Shown: piece after piece, positions 1-6,622 of the stretch | Layout of the letters: each line of letters opens with the position of its first letter | Numbering within the stretch: position 1 is the stretch's first letter | Source of the DNA: an uncultured Oscillospiraceae bacterium | GTDB taxonomy: Bacteria; Bacillota; Clostridia; Oscillospirales; Oscillospiraceae | Assembly (NCBI GenBank): GCA_910577915.1 | Contig: CAJTOM010000077.1 | Span: 1-11,232, forward strand | Direction of reading: 5' to 3' | Length of the DNA: 11,232 nucleotides | Made by a program: the position numbers and the translations under genes | The notes under the pieces: generated by a model | Told to the model about the DNA's origin: nothing | What the model saw: the letters and a program-made list of their open reading frames with translations, nothing else | Databases searched by the model: none

Positions 1-130
1 TGCGTTCCCGCTATTCTGGTACGTACCAGAATTTCAAGCGGGCCAGTTTCAATAAATGACAGTCTGTGCCGCTGAAAATCATTCAGCGGCAAGCTGTCAA
101 ACCTTCATTCTGGTATCGTTCTGGTATGGA
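1..130. repeat. Cluster of inverted and direct repeats downstream of tRNA-Ala
   Basis: No gene is supported between 1 and 237. The stretch holds a loopless 20-bp palindrome (13-32, arms ATTCTGGTAC/GTACCAGAAT), framed by CCCGCT (7-12) and AGCGGG (37-42). A stem-loop follows with GCCGCTGAA (68-76) pairing with TTCAGCGGC (82-90), enclosed by TGACAG (57-62) and CTGTCA (94-99). The octamer TTCTGGTA recurs as a direct pair 11 bp apart at 108-115 and 119-126. Inference: such spaced repeats beside a tRNA resemble recombinase binding sites at the end of an integrated element, but no integrase is visible in the window. The short open frame over 66-275 reads through the tRNA and is not a gene. Confidence 0.5.
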
Positions 131-178
131 TGGCATTAGGACAAAATGTGGGGAGTCAGAATTTGAATGGAAAATAAG

Positions 179-213
179 AAAAAAGCCTCAAATCTTTCGA
201 TTTGAAGCCTTTT
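179..213 (-). terminator. Rho-independent terminator of tRNA-Ala
   Basis: Read on the minus strand, arms 199-212 and 181-194 form a 14-bp stem closed by a GAAA tetraloop (195-198), followed by six U (184-179). Two positions (187/206 and 184/209) pair only as G-U on the minus-strand RNA and would be mismatches on the plus strand. This shows the structure serves the tRNA transcript. Confidence 0.8.
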
Positions 214-237
214 CCTTCACATGGTTCCCATGTTTCC

Positions 238-313
<76 letters not shown>

Positions 314-359
314 ATATTCACTTCCCGCACACAGCACACCTGCCTCGCGGACAAGACGT

Positions 360-388
360 ATATTACCAGATTCCCCCCCGTTTGTCAA
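360..388 (-). promoter_or_regulatory. Sigma-A promoter of tRNA-Ala
   Basis: On the minus strand, TTGACA (388-383) and TAATAT (365-360) are separated by 17 bp. The -35 is a perfect consensus hexamer. The spacer contains a run of seven G. The predicted start is near 353, giving a leader of about 40 nt that RNase P would remove. Confidence 0.8.
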
Positions 389-450
389 CACCCATTTTGA
401 AATTTTTTCAGCAAGCCCACCGGCCATCCCTTTTTCACGCCCCAGCCCTC

Positions 451-479
451 TTGCATTTCAAGGGAATTTGCATTAAAAT
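451..479 (+). promoter_or_regulatory. Putative promoter of the ComF-family gene
   Basis: TTGCAT (451-456), a 17-bp spacer and TAAAAT (474-479) lie about 40 bp before the start codon. The -35 has TTGC in place of TTGA, as in four other plus-strand promoters of this window. Confidence 0.5.
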
Positions 480-519
480 CTAAACAGACACTGCCCCATA
501 CTGAAAAAGAGGTGATCCG

Positions 520-1281
520 ATGAGGGAGCAGCGGCGCACCGCGCGGAATGGCCGGGACTTGTCACATAGGAAGCCCGCCGCTGTCATATGGACGGCCCTC
601 CTCGATCTCCTCTTCCCGCCCCGGTGCGCCTTCTGCGGTGCCCTTCTGGAGGAGCCGGGGGACGTCTGCGGAGACTGCGAGGCCCGGCTTCCCCTCCGGG
701 AGGAGGCGGCGCAGCTGACCGCCATCGGGGAGAGAGGCTGCCCCTGCGCCGTGGCGCTCTACTACGACGGGGTGGTCAAGGAGGGAGTCCACGCCCTCAA
801 GTTCGGCAAAAAATCCTGGCGGGCCCGGGTTTTTGCCCGCTATGTGGCTCAGGCGGCGGCGGAGCGGCTGGGCGGAGAGTTCGACGCGGTGACCTTTGTG
901 CCCGTCAGCTGGCGGCGGAACTACGCCAGGGGCTTCGACCAGGCCCGGCTGCTGGCGGAGGAGACCGCCAAAATCTGGGGCGTCCGGGCGGAACCCACCC
1001 TGCGAAAGATCCGTCATACAAGGGCACAGTCCTCCCTGGAGGATCCGGCGCTGCGCACGGGCAACGTGAAGGGGGCCTACGCCGTCCCCCGGCCGGACCG
1101 GGTGCGGGGCCGCCGGCTGCTGCTGATCGACGACGTGTGCACCACCGGCAGCACCATGGCCGCCGCCGCGGAGGCCCTGCTGGAGGCGGGCGCGGCGTCG
1201 GTGGTCTGCGCCGCTCTGGCCGGCGGGCACCGAAAAGTGCAGAAACCGGTGGAGGGCCTCCGTTCCTTTGGTGAATTTTAA
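520..1281 (+). CDS. comF: ComF family protein (zinc-ribbon phosphoribosyltransferase)
   Basis: The 253-residue protein belongs to the ComFC family, cytoplasmic proteins linked to natural transformation in Bacillus and other species. Its exact reaction is not established. Visible features are an N-terminal zinc ribbon (C36-x2-C39 and C50-x2-C53), a conserved LKF segment (93-95), the family block YARGFDQARLL (135-145) and a type I phosphoribosyltransferase PRPP loop, LLLIDDVCTTGSTM (200-213). Length fits the family (about 220-250). The ATG start is supported by GAGGTG at 509-514. No ComFA helicase gene is adjacent, so this is an orphan ComF as often seen in Clostridia. The family assignment is firm; participation in DNA uptake is inferred. 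Confidence 0.9.
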   Translation: MREQRRTARNGRDLSHRKPAAVIWTALLDLLFPPRCAFCGALLEEPGDVCGDCEARLPLREEAAQLTAIGERGCPCAVALYYDGVVKEGVHALKFGKKSWRARVFARYVAQAAAERLGGEFDAVTFVPVSWRRNYARGFDQARLLAEETAKIWGVRAEPTLRKIRHTRAQSSLEDPALRTGNVKGAYAVPRPDRVRGRRLLLIDDVCTTGSTMAAAAEALLEAGAASVVCAALAGGHRKVQKPVEGLRSFGEF

Positions 1282-1303
1282 AAAAGAAAGTTCCTGGAAT
1301 GGC

Positions 1304-1332
1304 TTGCAAAAATTGGACGGGCTTAGTATAAT
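1304..1332 (+). promoter_or_regulatory. Promoter of the mreB-family gene
   Basis: TTGCAA (1304-1309), a 17-bp spacer and a perfect TATAAT (1327-1332) sit just after the ComF stop codon at 1279-1281. This gives an mRNA leader of about 60 nt. It shows that the mreB homologue is transcribed independently of comF. Confidence 0.8.
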
Positions 1333-1397
1333 GATTTGTCGGAGTACAAGCAAGAAATTTGCTAAGAATAGAATAGACAACTGACGAGGTGGAAAGT

Positions 1398-2426
1398 ATG
1401 TGCGCTTTTGCGAAGGATATTGGGATTGACCTGGGGACCGCTTCCGTTCTGGTATACGTAAAAAATAAGGGGATCGTCCTCAACGAGCCCAGCGTGGTGG
1501 CCATGGACAAGAACACCGGCAAGCTGCTCAAGGTGGGCGAGGAGGCCCGGCAGATGCTGGGCCGCACCCCCGGCAACATCGTGGCCATCCGCCCGCTGCG
1601 GGAGGGGGTCATCTCCGATTACGACATGACCGAGCGGATGCTCAAGGAGTTCATCCGCAAGGTGGCGGGCTTCATGGTCTTCAAGCCCCGGGTCATCATC
1701 TGCGTCCCCTCCGGCATCACCGAGGTGGAGGAGCGCGCGGTGGTGGACGCGGGCATCCAGGCCGGCTGCCGCCGCGTGTACCTCATCGAGGAGCCCGTAG
1801 CCGCCGCCATCGGCGCGGGCATCGACATCACCAAGCCCGACGGCCACATGGTGGTGGATATCGGCGGCGGCACCGCCGACATCGCCGTCATCTCCCTGAG
1901 CGGCGTGGTGGAGTCCGCCTCCATCAAGGTGGCGGGCGACCAGTTCAACGAGGCCGTGGTCAAGTATATGCGCCGCAAGCACAACATCCTGGTGGGCGAG
2001 AGCACGGCGGAGAAGATGAAGATCGCCATCGGCTGCGTCTTCCCCAGGGAGGAGGAGTCCTTCATGGATGTGAAGGGCCGGTGTCTGCTCACGGGCCTGC
2101 CCAAGACCATCACCGTCTCCTCCGCGGAGATGCTGGAGGCCTTCAAGGAGCCCTCGGAGCAGATTCTGGAGAGCATCCACGCGGTTTTGGAGCGCACGCC
2201 CCCGGAGCTGGTGGCGGATGTGTCCACCAATGGCATCATGATGACCGGCGGCGGCAGCATGGTGGACGGCTTCGACAAGCTCATCACCTCCCGCACCGGC
2301 ATCGCCACCACCGTGGCGGAGAACGCCATCGCCTGTGTGGCCGAGGGCACCGGCAAGAGCCTGGACATGATTACCGACATGCAGGAGGGCACCATCAATC
2401 TCTCCCGCCGCCGCCAGGTGAACTGA
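1398..2426 (+). CDS. mreB: Rod shape-determining protein MreB/Mbl (bacterial actin)
   Basis: MreB polymerises on the inner face of the membrane and directs lateral cell-wall synthesis. The 342-residue product has all actin-fold ATP-binding blocks: phosphate 1 (IGIDLGTAS, 8-16), the EEPVAAAIGAG connector (131-141), phosphate 2 (VVDIGGGTADIAV, 152-164) and the adenosine motif (MMTGGGSMVDG, 281-291). The start is placed at ATG 1398 because the ribosome binding site GAGGTGG (1386-1392) precedes it by 5 nt. An in-frame GTG at 1389 lies inside that site and is unlikely to be used. No mreC or mreD follows, so this is a solitary paralogue. It could equally be named mbl or mreBH; motif reading cannot separate these. 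Confidence 0.95.
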   Translation: MCAFAKDIGIDLGTASVLVYVKNKGIVLNEPSVVAMDKNTGKLLKVGEEARQMLGRTPGNIVAIRPLREGVISDYDMTERMLKEFIRKVAGFMVFKPRVIICVPSGITEVEERAVVDAGIQAGCRRVYLIEEPVAAAIGAGIDITKPDGHMVVDIGGGTADIAVISLSGVVESASIKVAGDQFNEAVVKYMRRKHNILVGESTAEKMKIAIGCVFPREEESFMDVKGRCLLTGLPKTITVSSAEMLEAFKEPSEQILESIHAVLERTPPELVADVSTNGIMMTGGGSMVDGFDKLITSRTGIATTVAENAIACVAEGTGKSLDMITDMQEGTINLSRRRQVN

Positions 2427-2506
2427 GTCCGGGGGCCGCCGCACCCCGTCCCGCGCCGCCGGTTTCCGGCTGCTGGGAGCAATTTTTACAAAAGACGGAT
2501 TTTCTC

Positions 2507-2535
2507 TTGCAAAAGGCGCGAAAATCTGCTAAAAT
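2507..2535 (+). promoter_or_regulatory. Promoter of the eight-helix membrane protein gene
   Basis: TTGCAA (2507-2512), a 17-bp spacer and TAAAAT (2530-2535) lie about 65 bp before the start codon. The -35 hexamer and spacer length are the same as in the mreB promoter. Confidence 0.65.
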
Positions 2536-2599
2536 AATTCAGCGTCACGCCAAGAGGCAGCTCTGCCCTGGGTGATTATCCGTTCGGAGGTTTCAATAA

Positions 2600-3376
2600 A
2601 TGGCTAAAAAAGCAATCAGTCAAAAGCGGACAGACCGGGAGAAACAGGAAAATCAGGCGCTTCACCGCGTCTTCAATGTATTTTTGCTGGGCCTGGCTGC
2701 GGAGTGTTATCTGTTCATTGTCTACCGGGGCTACGGGGTGGGCGCCATCGACTCGGTGCTGATCTGGGACAAGATCCTGACCTGGGGTATGTACCTGGGG
2801 CTGGTGATGCTCATCGGTGCCGCCATCGCGGGCTATGTCAAGCGCGCGGACAGCCGGCTGCGCACGGCCATGACCTGGGTGGGCGGCCTCGGCCTGTTCC
2901 TGGCGGCCTCGGGCTGGATCATCACCACCTTCTTCGACAATCACCAGGGGGTCACCGCCATGTGCATCATGGTGCCGATTCTGACGGTGCTGGGTCTGGT
3001 GTTTCTGCTCTACCAGCACGAGTGCTTCCTGTCCACCCTGGCGCTGGTCTGCGCCATGTTCACCGTGTGGGCCCGCGGGGCCACGGCGGCGGGCGCGTGG
3101 AAGGTGCCTGTGATTGTGGGGGCCGTGCTGGGCATTGTGCTCCTGGGGCTGGCGGCGTTTCTCGCCGGCAAGGCCCAGAAGAGCGAGGGAAAGCTGTGGA
3201 ACATCCGGGTGCTCTCCCTGGAGTGCGACTACCGCATTTTATATGTCGTGCTGGGCGCAGGGGCCGTGGCGGTGCTGGCCGCCGTCGTCTTCCCCGCCAT
3301 CGCTGTGTACCTCATGTGGGCGCTGGGGATTCTCCTCTTCGCGGAGCTGGTGTATTACACGACGAAGCTGATGTAA
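2600..3376 (+). CDS. Polytopic membrane protein of unknown function
   Basis: I do not recognise a named family. The 258-residue protein begins with a basic, charged cytoplasmic stretch (1-24, rich in K/R/Q/E). It then has about eight hydrophobic helices near 26-44, 59-80, 88-111, 119-138, 142-158, 168-189, 211-231 and 233-252. Positively charged loops (81-89, 191-204) suggest inside positions. No catalytic, transport or signal motif stands out. The ATG is supported by GGAGG at 2586-2590 (9-nt spacing). It has its own promoter and a terminator right after it, so it is monocistronic. Position between MreB and envelope genes hints at an envelope role, but that is only context. Confidence 0.85.
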   Translation: MAKKAISQKRTDREKQENQALHRVFNVFLLGLAAECYLFIVYRGYGVGAIDSVLIWDKILTWGMYLGLVMLIGAAIAGYVKRADSRLRTAMTWVGGLGLFLAASGWIITTFFDNHQGVTAMCIMVPILTVLGLVFLLYQHECFLSTLALVCAMFTVWARGATAAGAWKVPVIVGAVLGIVLLGLAAFLAGKAQKSEGKLWNIRVLSLECDYRILYVVLGAGAVAVLAAVVFPAIAVYLMWALGILLFAELVYYTTKLM

Positions 3377-3383
3377 ACGCATA

Positions 3384-3418
3384 AAGCGGCAGGGCCCCTC
3401 GGCCCTGCCGCTTATTTT
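3384..3418. terminator. Shared terminator between convergent genes
   Basis: Arms 3384-3396 and 3401-3413 form a perfect 13-bp GC-rich stem with loop CCTC, followed by ATTTT on the plus strand. It ends the membrane-protein gene. On the minus strand the same stem, with a weaker U-rich tail, lies just after the SDR stop codon and probably ends that transcript too. Confidence 0.85.
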
Positions 3419-3428
3419 GTCTGCCGCC

Positions 3429-4163
3429 CTACAGAATAAATCCCCCGTCCGCCGTGATCACCTGCCCTGTGATAAAGCCGGCCCCCTCCCCAGCGAGAAA
3501 GGCCACGGCCGCCGCCACGTCCTCCGGCGTCCCCAGCCGCCCCAGGGGCGTCTGCTCTGCCAGTGCGGAGAGGGTCTCCGCCCCCAGCACCTCCGCCATA
3601 TCCGTGCGGATGACGCCGGGGGCCACGCAGTTGACCCGGATGCCGGAGGGTGCCAGCTCCATGGCCAGAGAGCGGGTCAGGCCGATGAGGGCCGCTTTGG
3701 CGGCGGAGTAGGCCGCCTCGCAGGAGGCCCCCCGCTGGCCCCAGATGGAGGAGATATTGACGATGCAGCCCGCCTTTTCGTGGATCATGCGGGGCAGCAC
3801 CACCTGGATGGTGTGGAAAGCGCCGTCCACGTTGACGGCGAAGAGCCGCCGCCAGAAGTCCTCTGTGATGTCCTGAAACTGGTGCTGCCCGGCGATGCCG
3901 GCGTTGTTCACCAGCAGGGACACGGCCCCCAGCTCCGCCTCCACCCGGCGGATGGCGGCGGTGACGGCCTCCCGGTCCGCCACGTCCGCCTGGACCGCCA
4001 CGGCGGCGCAGCCCCGGGCGGTGAGCTCCCGGACCAGGTCCTCCGCCTGGTCCTTTGCCTGCAGGTAGTCGATGCCTACGGCGCAGCCCTCCGCCGCCAG
4101 GCGGCGGGCGATGGCCCGGCCGATGCCCCGGCTGCCGCCGGTGATGAACGCCACTCTTTTCAT
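3429..4163 (-). CDS. Short-chain dehydrogenase/reductase, FabG-like
   Basis: A classical NAD(P)-dependent SDR of 244 residues, a soluble Rossmann-fold oxidoreductase. Visible motifs are the cofactor loop TGGSRGIG (8-15), D60, NNAG (86-89), N111 and the catalytic triad S139, Y152, K156 (YSAAK), then PG (182-183) and a C-terminal GQVITADGGF segment typical of FabG. The start is ATG at 4163-4161 because GGGGGAG lies 6 nt upstream; an upstream in-frame ATG would remove the promoter. Closest in pattern to 3-oxoacyl-ACP reductase, but no fatty-acid synthesis genes are adjacent, so the substrate is unknown. It is divergent from an exporter with a promoter 5 bp away, suggesting linked regulation. Confidence 0.93.
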   Translation of the reverse strand: MKRVAFITGGSRGIGRAIARRLAAEGCAVGIDYLQAKDQAEDLVRELTARGCAAVAVQADVADREAVTAAIRRVEAELGAVSLLVNNAGIAGQHQFQDITEDFWRRLFAVNVDGAFHTIQVVLPRMIHEKAGCIVNISSIWGQRGASCEAAYSAAKAALIGLTRSLAMELAPSGIRVNCVAPGVIRTDMAEVLGAETLSALAEQTPLGRLGTPEDVAAAVAFLAGEGAGFITGQVITADGGFIL

Positions 4164-4197
4164 AGTCTCTCCCCCGGATGAAATGAATTGTGTGTGC

Positions 4198-4226
4198 ATT
4201 ATACCCGCCGGGGCGGGGGTTGTCAA
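4198..4226 (-). promoter_or_regulatory. Consensus sigma-A promoter of the SDR gene
   Basis: On the minus strand both hexamers are perfect: TTGACA (4226-4221) and TATAAT (4203-4198) with a 17-bp spacer. The spacer contains the perfect inverted repeat CCCGCC (4204-4209)/GGCGGG (4212-4217), placed where a repressor would block RNA polymerase. A promoter this strong on one SDR gene suggests either high expression or tight repression. Confidence 0.85.
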
Positions 4227-4231
4227 TTCCC

Positions 4232-4260
4232 TTGCGCTTTTTCGCCGGGAGTGGTATACT
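4232..4260 (+). promoter_or_regulatory. Promoter of the MFS exporter leader
   Basis: TTGCGC (4232-4237), a 17-bp spacer and TATACT (4255-4260), with an extended -10 TG at 4252-4253. Its -35 lies 5 bp from the -35 of the divergent SDR promoter. The predicted start near 4267 leaves a 5' leader of about 164 nt before the exporter. Confidence 0.7.
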
Positions 4261-4290
4261 GCAGGCAATCCAAGGAAAGGGAGTGAAACC

Positions 4291-4332
4291 GTGTTCCCCC
4301 TCTGCATTGACAGGGCTCCATGCAAGGTCTGA
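4291..4332 (+). CDS. Possible 13-residue leader peptide upstream of the exporter
   Basis: A GTG codon at 4291 opens a 13-codon frame (peptide MFPLCIDRAPCKV) ending at TGA 4330-4332. It is preceded by AAAGGGAG, about 7-8 nt upstream, a good ribosome binding site. The frame runs through the left arm (4315-4323) of a 9-bp hairpin and stops in its loop. Drug-inducible resistance genes such as erm and some MFS exporters use such leaders for attenuation. The peptide itself matches none that I recall. An overlapping frame from GTG 4283 to TAA 4391-4393 is an alternative. Translation is unproven. Confidence 0.35.
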   Translation: MFPLCIDRAPCKV

Positions 4333-4353
4333 CCGGACAGGACGGCATGGAGC
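4315..4353 (+). promoter_or_regulatory. Leader hairpin 1 of the exporter mRNA
   Basis: GCTCCATGC (4315-4323) and GCATGGAGC (4345-4353) are perfect 9-bp complements around a 21-nt loop that holds the leader-peptide stop codon. No U tract follows, so it is not an intrinsic terminator. A ribosome held in the leader frame would cover the left arm. Confidence 0.5.
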
Positions 4354-4378
4354 GAACCATCTCACAGCGGCTGCCCGG

Positions 4379-4430
4379 ACAGGCTTTGCGTAAGCGCCTA
4401 TAGTATAAAACGCAAAGGAGCAAAGCCTGT
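4379..4430 (+). promoter_or_regulatory. Leader hairpin 2 enclosing the exporter ribosome binding site
   Basis: ACAGGCTTTGC (4379-4389) and GCAAAGCCTGT (4420-4430) are perfect 11-bp complements. The right arm ends exactly at the start codon (4431). The loop contains the Shine-Dalgarno AAAGGAG (4414-4420). The left arm has an alternative partner, CTTTGCG (4384-4390) with CGCAAAG (4411-4417), which would bury the ribosome binding site. The A+T-rich TATAGTATAAAA (4399-4410) between the arms could also be a second -10 region, making the repeat a DNA operator instead. Confidence 0.55.
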
Positions 4431-5732
4431 ATGAAACATACATTTCCTGTACGCATCCCGCCGGCGGCGGGATGGAGACCCTTTCTGATTCTGTGGAGCA
4501 CCCAGGCCCTCTCGGCCTTGGGCAGCGCCATGACCAGCTTCGCCCTGGTGGTCTGGTCCTACCAGCAGCAGGGCTCCGCCCTGACCACGGCCCTGCTGAG
4601 CGTGTGCTCCTACGCCCCCTACGTGGCGCTGAGCATCTTCGCCGGCAGCCTGGGGGACCGGTGGGACCGGCGGCGGACCATGATGCTGTGCGACGCCTTC
4701 GCGGCGGGGACCACCCTGGCGGTGCTGTGCCTGCTGCGGGCGGGGCGGCTGGCCGTCTGGCACCTGTACGCCCTCAACGCCCTCAACGGCCTGATGAACA
4801 CCATTCAGCAGCCGGTGAGCGACGTGGCCGCCACCCTGCTCACCCCCAGGGACCAGGCCCAGCGGGTGGGGGGCCTGCGGGCCCTGTCCGGCTCTCTGGT
4901 CACCCTGCTGGGACCGGCCCTGGCCGCCGCCCTGCTGGCCCTGGCGGGGCTGGAGGCGGTGATCGCCTTCGACCTGCTCACCTGCGCGGCGGCGGTTTTG
5001 AGCCTGGGGCTGTTCATCCGCCTGCCGGAGGAGCCCGCCGGCGGGGCGCGGCCCTCCCTGACCCAATCCGCCGGGGAGGGGCTGCGGTGGCTGTGGGCGA
5101 ACCCGGGGGTGCTGGATCTCATCCTGTTTCTGGCCTGCATCAACCTCATCGCCAGCATGTACAACGCGGCCCTGCCGGCCCTGCTCCTCTCCCGCCCCGG
5201 CGGCGGGGAGCGGGCGCTGGGGGCGGTGCAGCTGTGCACGGGGCTGGCCCACCTGGCGGGGAGCCTGGCGGTGACGGTCCTGCCCCCGCCGAGGAGCCGG
5301 GTGCGGGTGATCTGCAGCAGCCTGCTGCTGTCCATGAGCACGGAGAATCTGATCCTGGCCCTGGGCCGGAGCGTGCCGGTGTGGTGCGCGGGGGCGGTGC
5401 TGGGCTGGCTGACGGTGCCGGTGATGAGCGCCAACATGGACGCCCTGCTGCGCCTGCGCATTCCCGTGGAGATGCAGGGCCGGGTGTACGCCGCCCGGAA
5501 CACCCTGCAATTTTTCACCATCCCCCTGGGCTACCTGCTGGGGGGCTGGCTGGTGGACCGGGTATGCGCCCCTCTGATGGACGCCCAGGGGCCGGACGCG
5601 CCCCTGACCTGCCTGCTGGGCAGCGATGGGGGCGGCGGCGCGGCGCTGCTGTTTCTGGCCATCGCCCTGGCGGGGACGCTGGTGTGCCTGGTGTTCCGGG
5701 CGGACCGGCGGCTCTGGGAGCTGGAGCGGTAG
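4431..5732 (+). CDS. Major facilitator superfamily exporter, MefA-like
   Basis: The 433-residue integral membrane protein has about 12 hydrophobic helices in two six-helix halves, split by a linker near 198-222. The signature loop between helices 2 and 3, GSLGDRWDRRRT (72-83), matches MFS motif A. The pattern (WSTQALSALGSA at 22-33, NTIQQPVSDVAATLL at 123-137, VEMQGRVYAARN at 346-357) resembles the MefA-like subgroup, which includes proton-coupled macrolide efflux pumps. The substrate cannot be read from sequence. The start follows AAAGGAG by 10 nt, inside a potential hairpin. The structured leader and divergent SDR gene suggest inducible expression, perhaps by a compound that is both modified and exported. 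Confidence 0.9.
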   Translation: MKHTFPVRIPPAAGWRPFLILWSTQALSALGSAMTSFALVVWSYQQQGSALTTALLSVCSYAPYVALSIFAGSLGDRWDRRRTMMLCDAFAAGTTLAVLCLLRAGRLAVWHLYALNALNGLMNTIQQPVSDVAATLLTPRDQAQRVGGLRALSGSLVTLLGPALAAALLALAGLEAVIAFDLLTCAAAVLSLGLFIRLPEEPAGGARPSLTQSAGEGLRWLWANPGVLDLILFLACINLIASMYNAALPALLLSRPGGGERALGAVQLCTGLAHLAGSLAVTVLPPPRSRVRVICSSLLLSMSTENLILALGRSVPVWCAGAVLGWLTVPVMSANMDALLRLRIPVEMQGRVYAARNTLQFFTIPLGYLLGGWLVDRVCAPLMDAQGPDAPLTCLLGSDGGGGAALLFLAIALAGTLVCLVFRADRRLWELER

Positions 5733-5751
5733 CCCCTTTCCAACCGGCGGT

Positions 5752-5796
5752 TGGCCGCCGCTGTCCATCTGACCGGTGGACGGCGGCGGCCATTTT
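5752..5796 (+). terminator. Terminator of the MFS exporter gene
   Basis: Arms 5752-5767 and 5777-5792 form a 16-bp stem including one G-U pair, with a 9-nt loop, followed by TTTT (5793-5796). The stem starts about 20 nt after the exporter stop codon. Confidence 0.8.
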
Positions 5797-5805
5797 CAGT
5801 ATGAT
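5777..5805 (+). promoter_or_regulatory. Possible promoter of the XRE regulator, overlapping the terminator
   Basis: TGGACG (5777-5782), a 17-bp spacer and TATGAT (5800-5805). The -35 lies inside the right arm of the preceding terminator. The resulting mRNA would start near 5812 and open with hairpin GGCGG (5815-5819)/CCGCC (5824-5828) just before the ribosome binding site. That repeat could also be an operator. Confidence 0.35.
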
Positions 5806-5851
5806 GGCGCTGTAGGCGGCAATCCGCCGAAAAAACAAGGAGGGCTGTTTT

Positions 5852-6622
5852 ATGTACGATATAGGCGAGCGCATCAAAACCCTGCGCCGGGAGAGGGGGA
5901 TGACCCAGGAGCGGCTGGCGGCGCGGCTGGGGGTGTCGGGCCAGGCGGTGAGCAAGTGGGAGAACCGGCTCACCGCCCCGGACATCTCCCTGCTGCCGGT
6001 CATTGCCGGCGTGTTCGGCGTGTCCCTGGACTGCCTCTTCGGCTGTGACAGGCGGGAGACGGAGGAGGCGGTGGAGGACCTCTGCCGCCGGAGCTGGGCC
6101 TGCAGGGAGGAGGACCCGGCGGAGAGCCGGGCGCTGCTCCGGGAGGGCCTGGAGCGCTTCCCGGGGCACCCGGGGCTTCTGCGCCACTACCTCCACAGCC
6201 TGGACCGGGAGGCGGACCGGGAGGAGATCATCCGCGCCGCCTCGGACCTGGCGGAGAGCGCCCCGGAGGAGGGGGACCGGCTCACCGCGCTGGCCTTCCT
6301 GGCGGAGGCATACGCCGGGAAGGGGGAGGCCGATTTCACCAGGGCCACCCTCGCGCGCATACCGGAGACGTACTTCACCCGGCTGTCCCTGGCGGCCATG
6401 TACCTGCAGGGGGAGGAGAAGCGCGCCGCCGCCGCCGCCCAGAGGCGGATCAGCGTGGAGCTGCTGGTGGACATGATGCGGGAGCTGGCGGCCTGCTATG
6501 AGGAGGCCGGGGAGGCGGACCGGGCCCGGAGAGAACGGGAGAAAGCCCGCGCCCTCATCGGCCTTTTCGCCGGCGAGGAGGAGGATGCCTGGGTCCAGGC
6601 TCTGCTCCGGGAGACGGAATAG
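5852..6622 (+). CDS. XRE-family transcriptional regulator with helical-repeat C-terminus
   Basis: A 256-residue probable DNA-binding regulator. Residues 5-64 form a classic XRE/Cro helix-turn-helix: RIKTLRRERGMTQERLAARL, then VSGQAVSKWENRLTAPDIS, then FGVSLDCLFG. After a linker, residues 74-256 are almost entirely alpha-helical, rich in A, E, R and L. They carry repeat-like pairs (ALLREGLERFPGHPGLL at 94-110, MMRELAACYEEAGEADRARR at 208-227) that look like TPR units, a common sensor or dimerisation module in XRE proteins of Firmicutes. AAGGAGGG (5837-5844) precedes the ATG by 7 nt. It lies in the same direction after the exporter but beyond a terminator. Control of the exporter/SDR pair is plausible, not shown. 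Confidence 0.9.
   Translation: MYDIGERIKTLRRERGMTQERLAARLGVSGQAVSKWENRLTAPDISLLPVIAGVFGVSLDCLFGCDRRETEEAVEDLCRRSWACREEDPAESRALLREGLERFPGHPGLLRHYLHSLDREADREEIIRAASDLAESAPEEGDRLTALAFLAEAYAGKGEADFTRATLARIPETYFTRLSLAAMYLQGEEKRAAAAAQRRISVELLVDMMRELAACYEEAGEADRARREREKARALIGLFAGEEEDAWVQALLRETE

Noticed and set aside
1389..1397. GTG start for the mreB homologue
   Set aside because: The GTG lies within the ribosome binding site itself; ATG 1398 has correct spacing.
2455..2487. Possible terminator after the mreB homologue
   Set aside because: The stem has a mismatch and the T run begins about 10 nt after it, so support is weak.
4379..4430. Phase-variable invertible promoter
   Set aside because: The segment between the arms is only 30 bp, too short for known site-specific inversion, and no invertase is present.
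4398..5768. Long minus-strand open frame opposite the MFS gene
   Set aside because: Gln/Gly/Arg/Pro-rich shadow translation; the plus strand has a clear 12-helix transporter.
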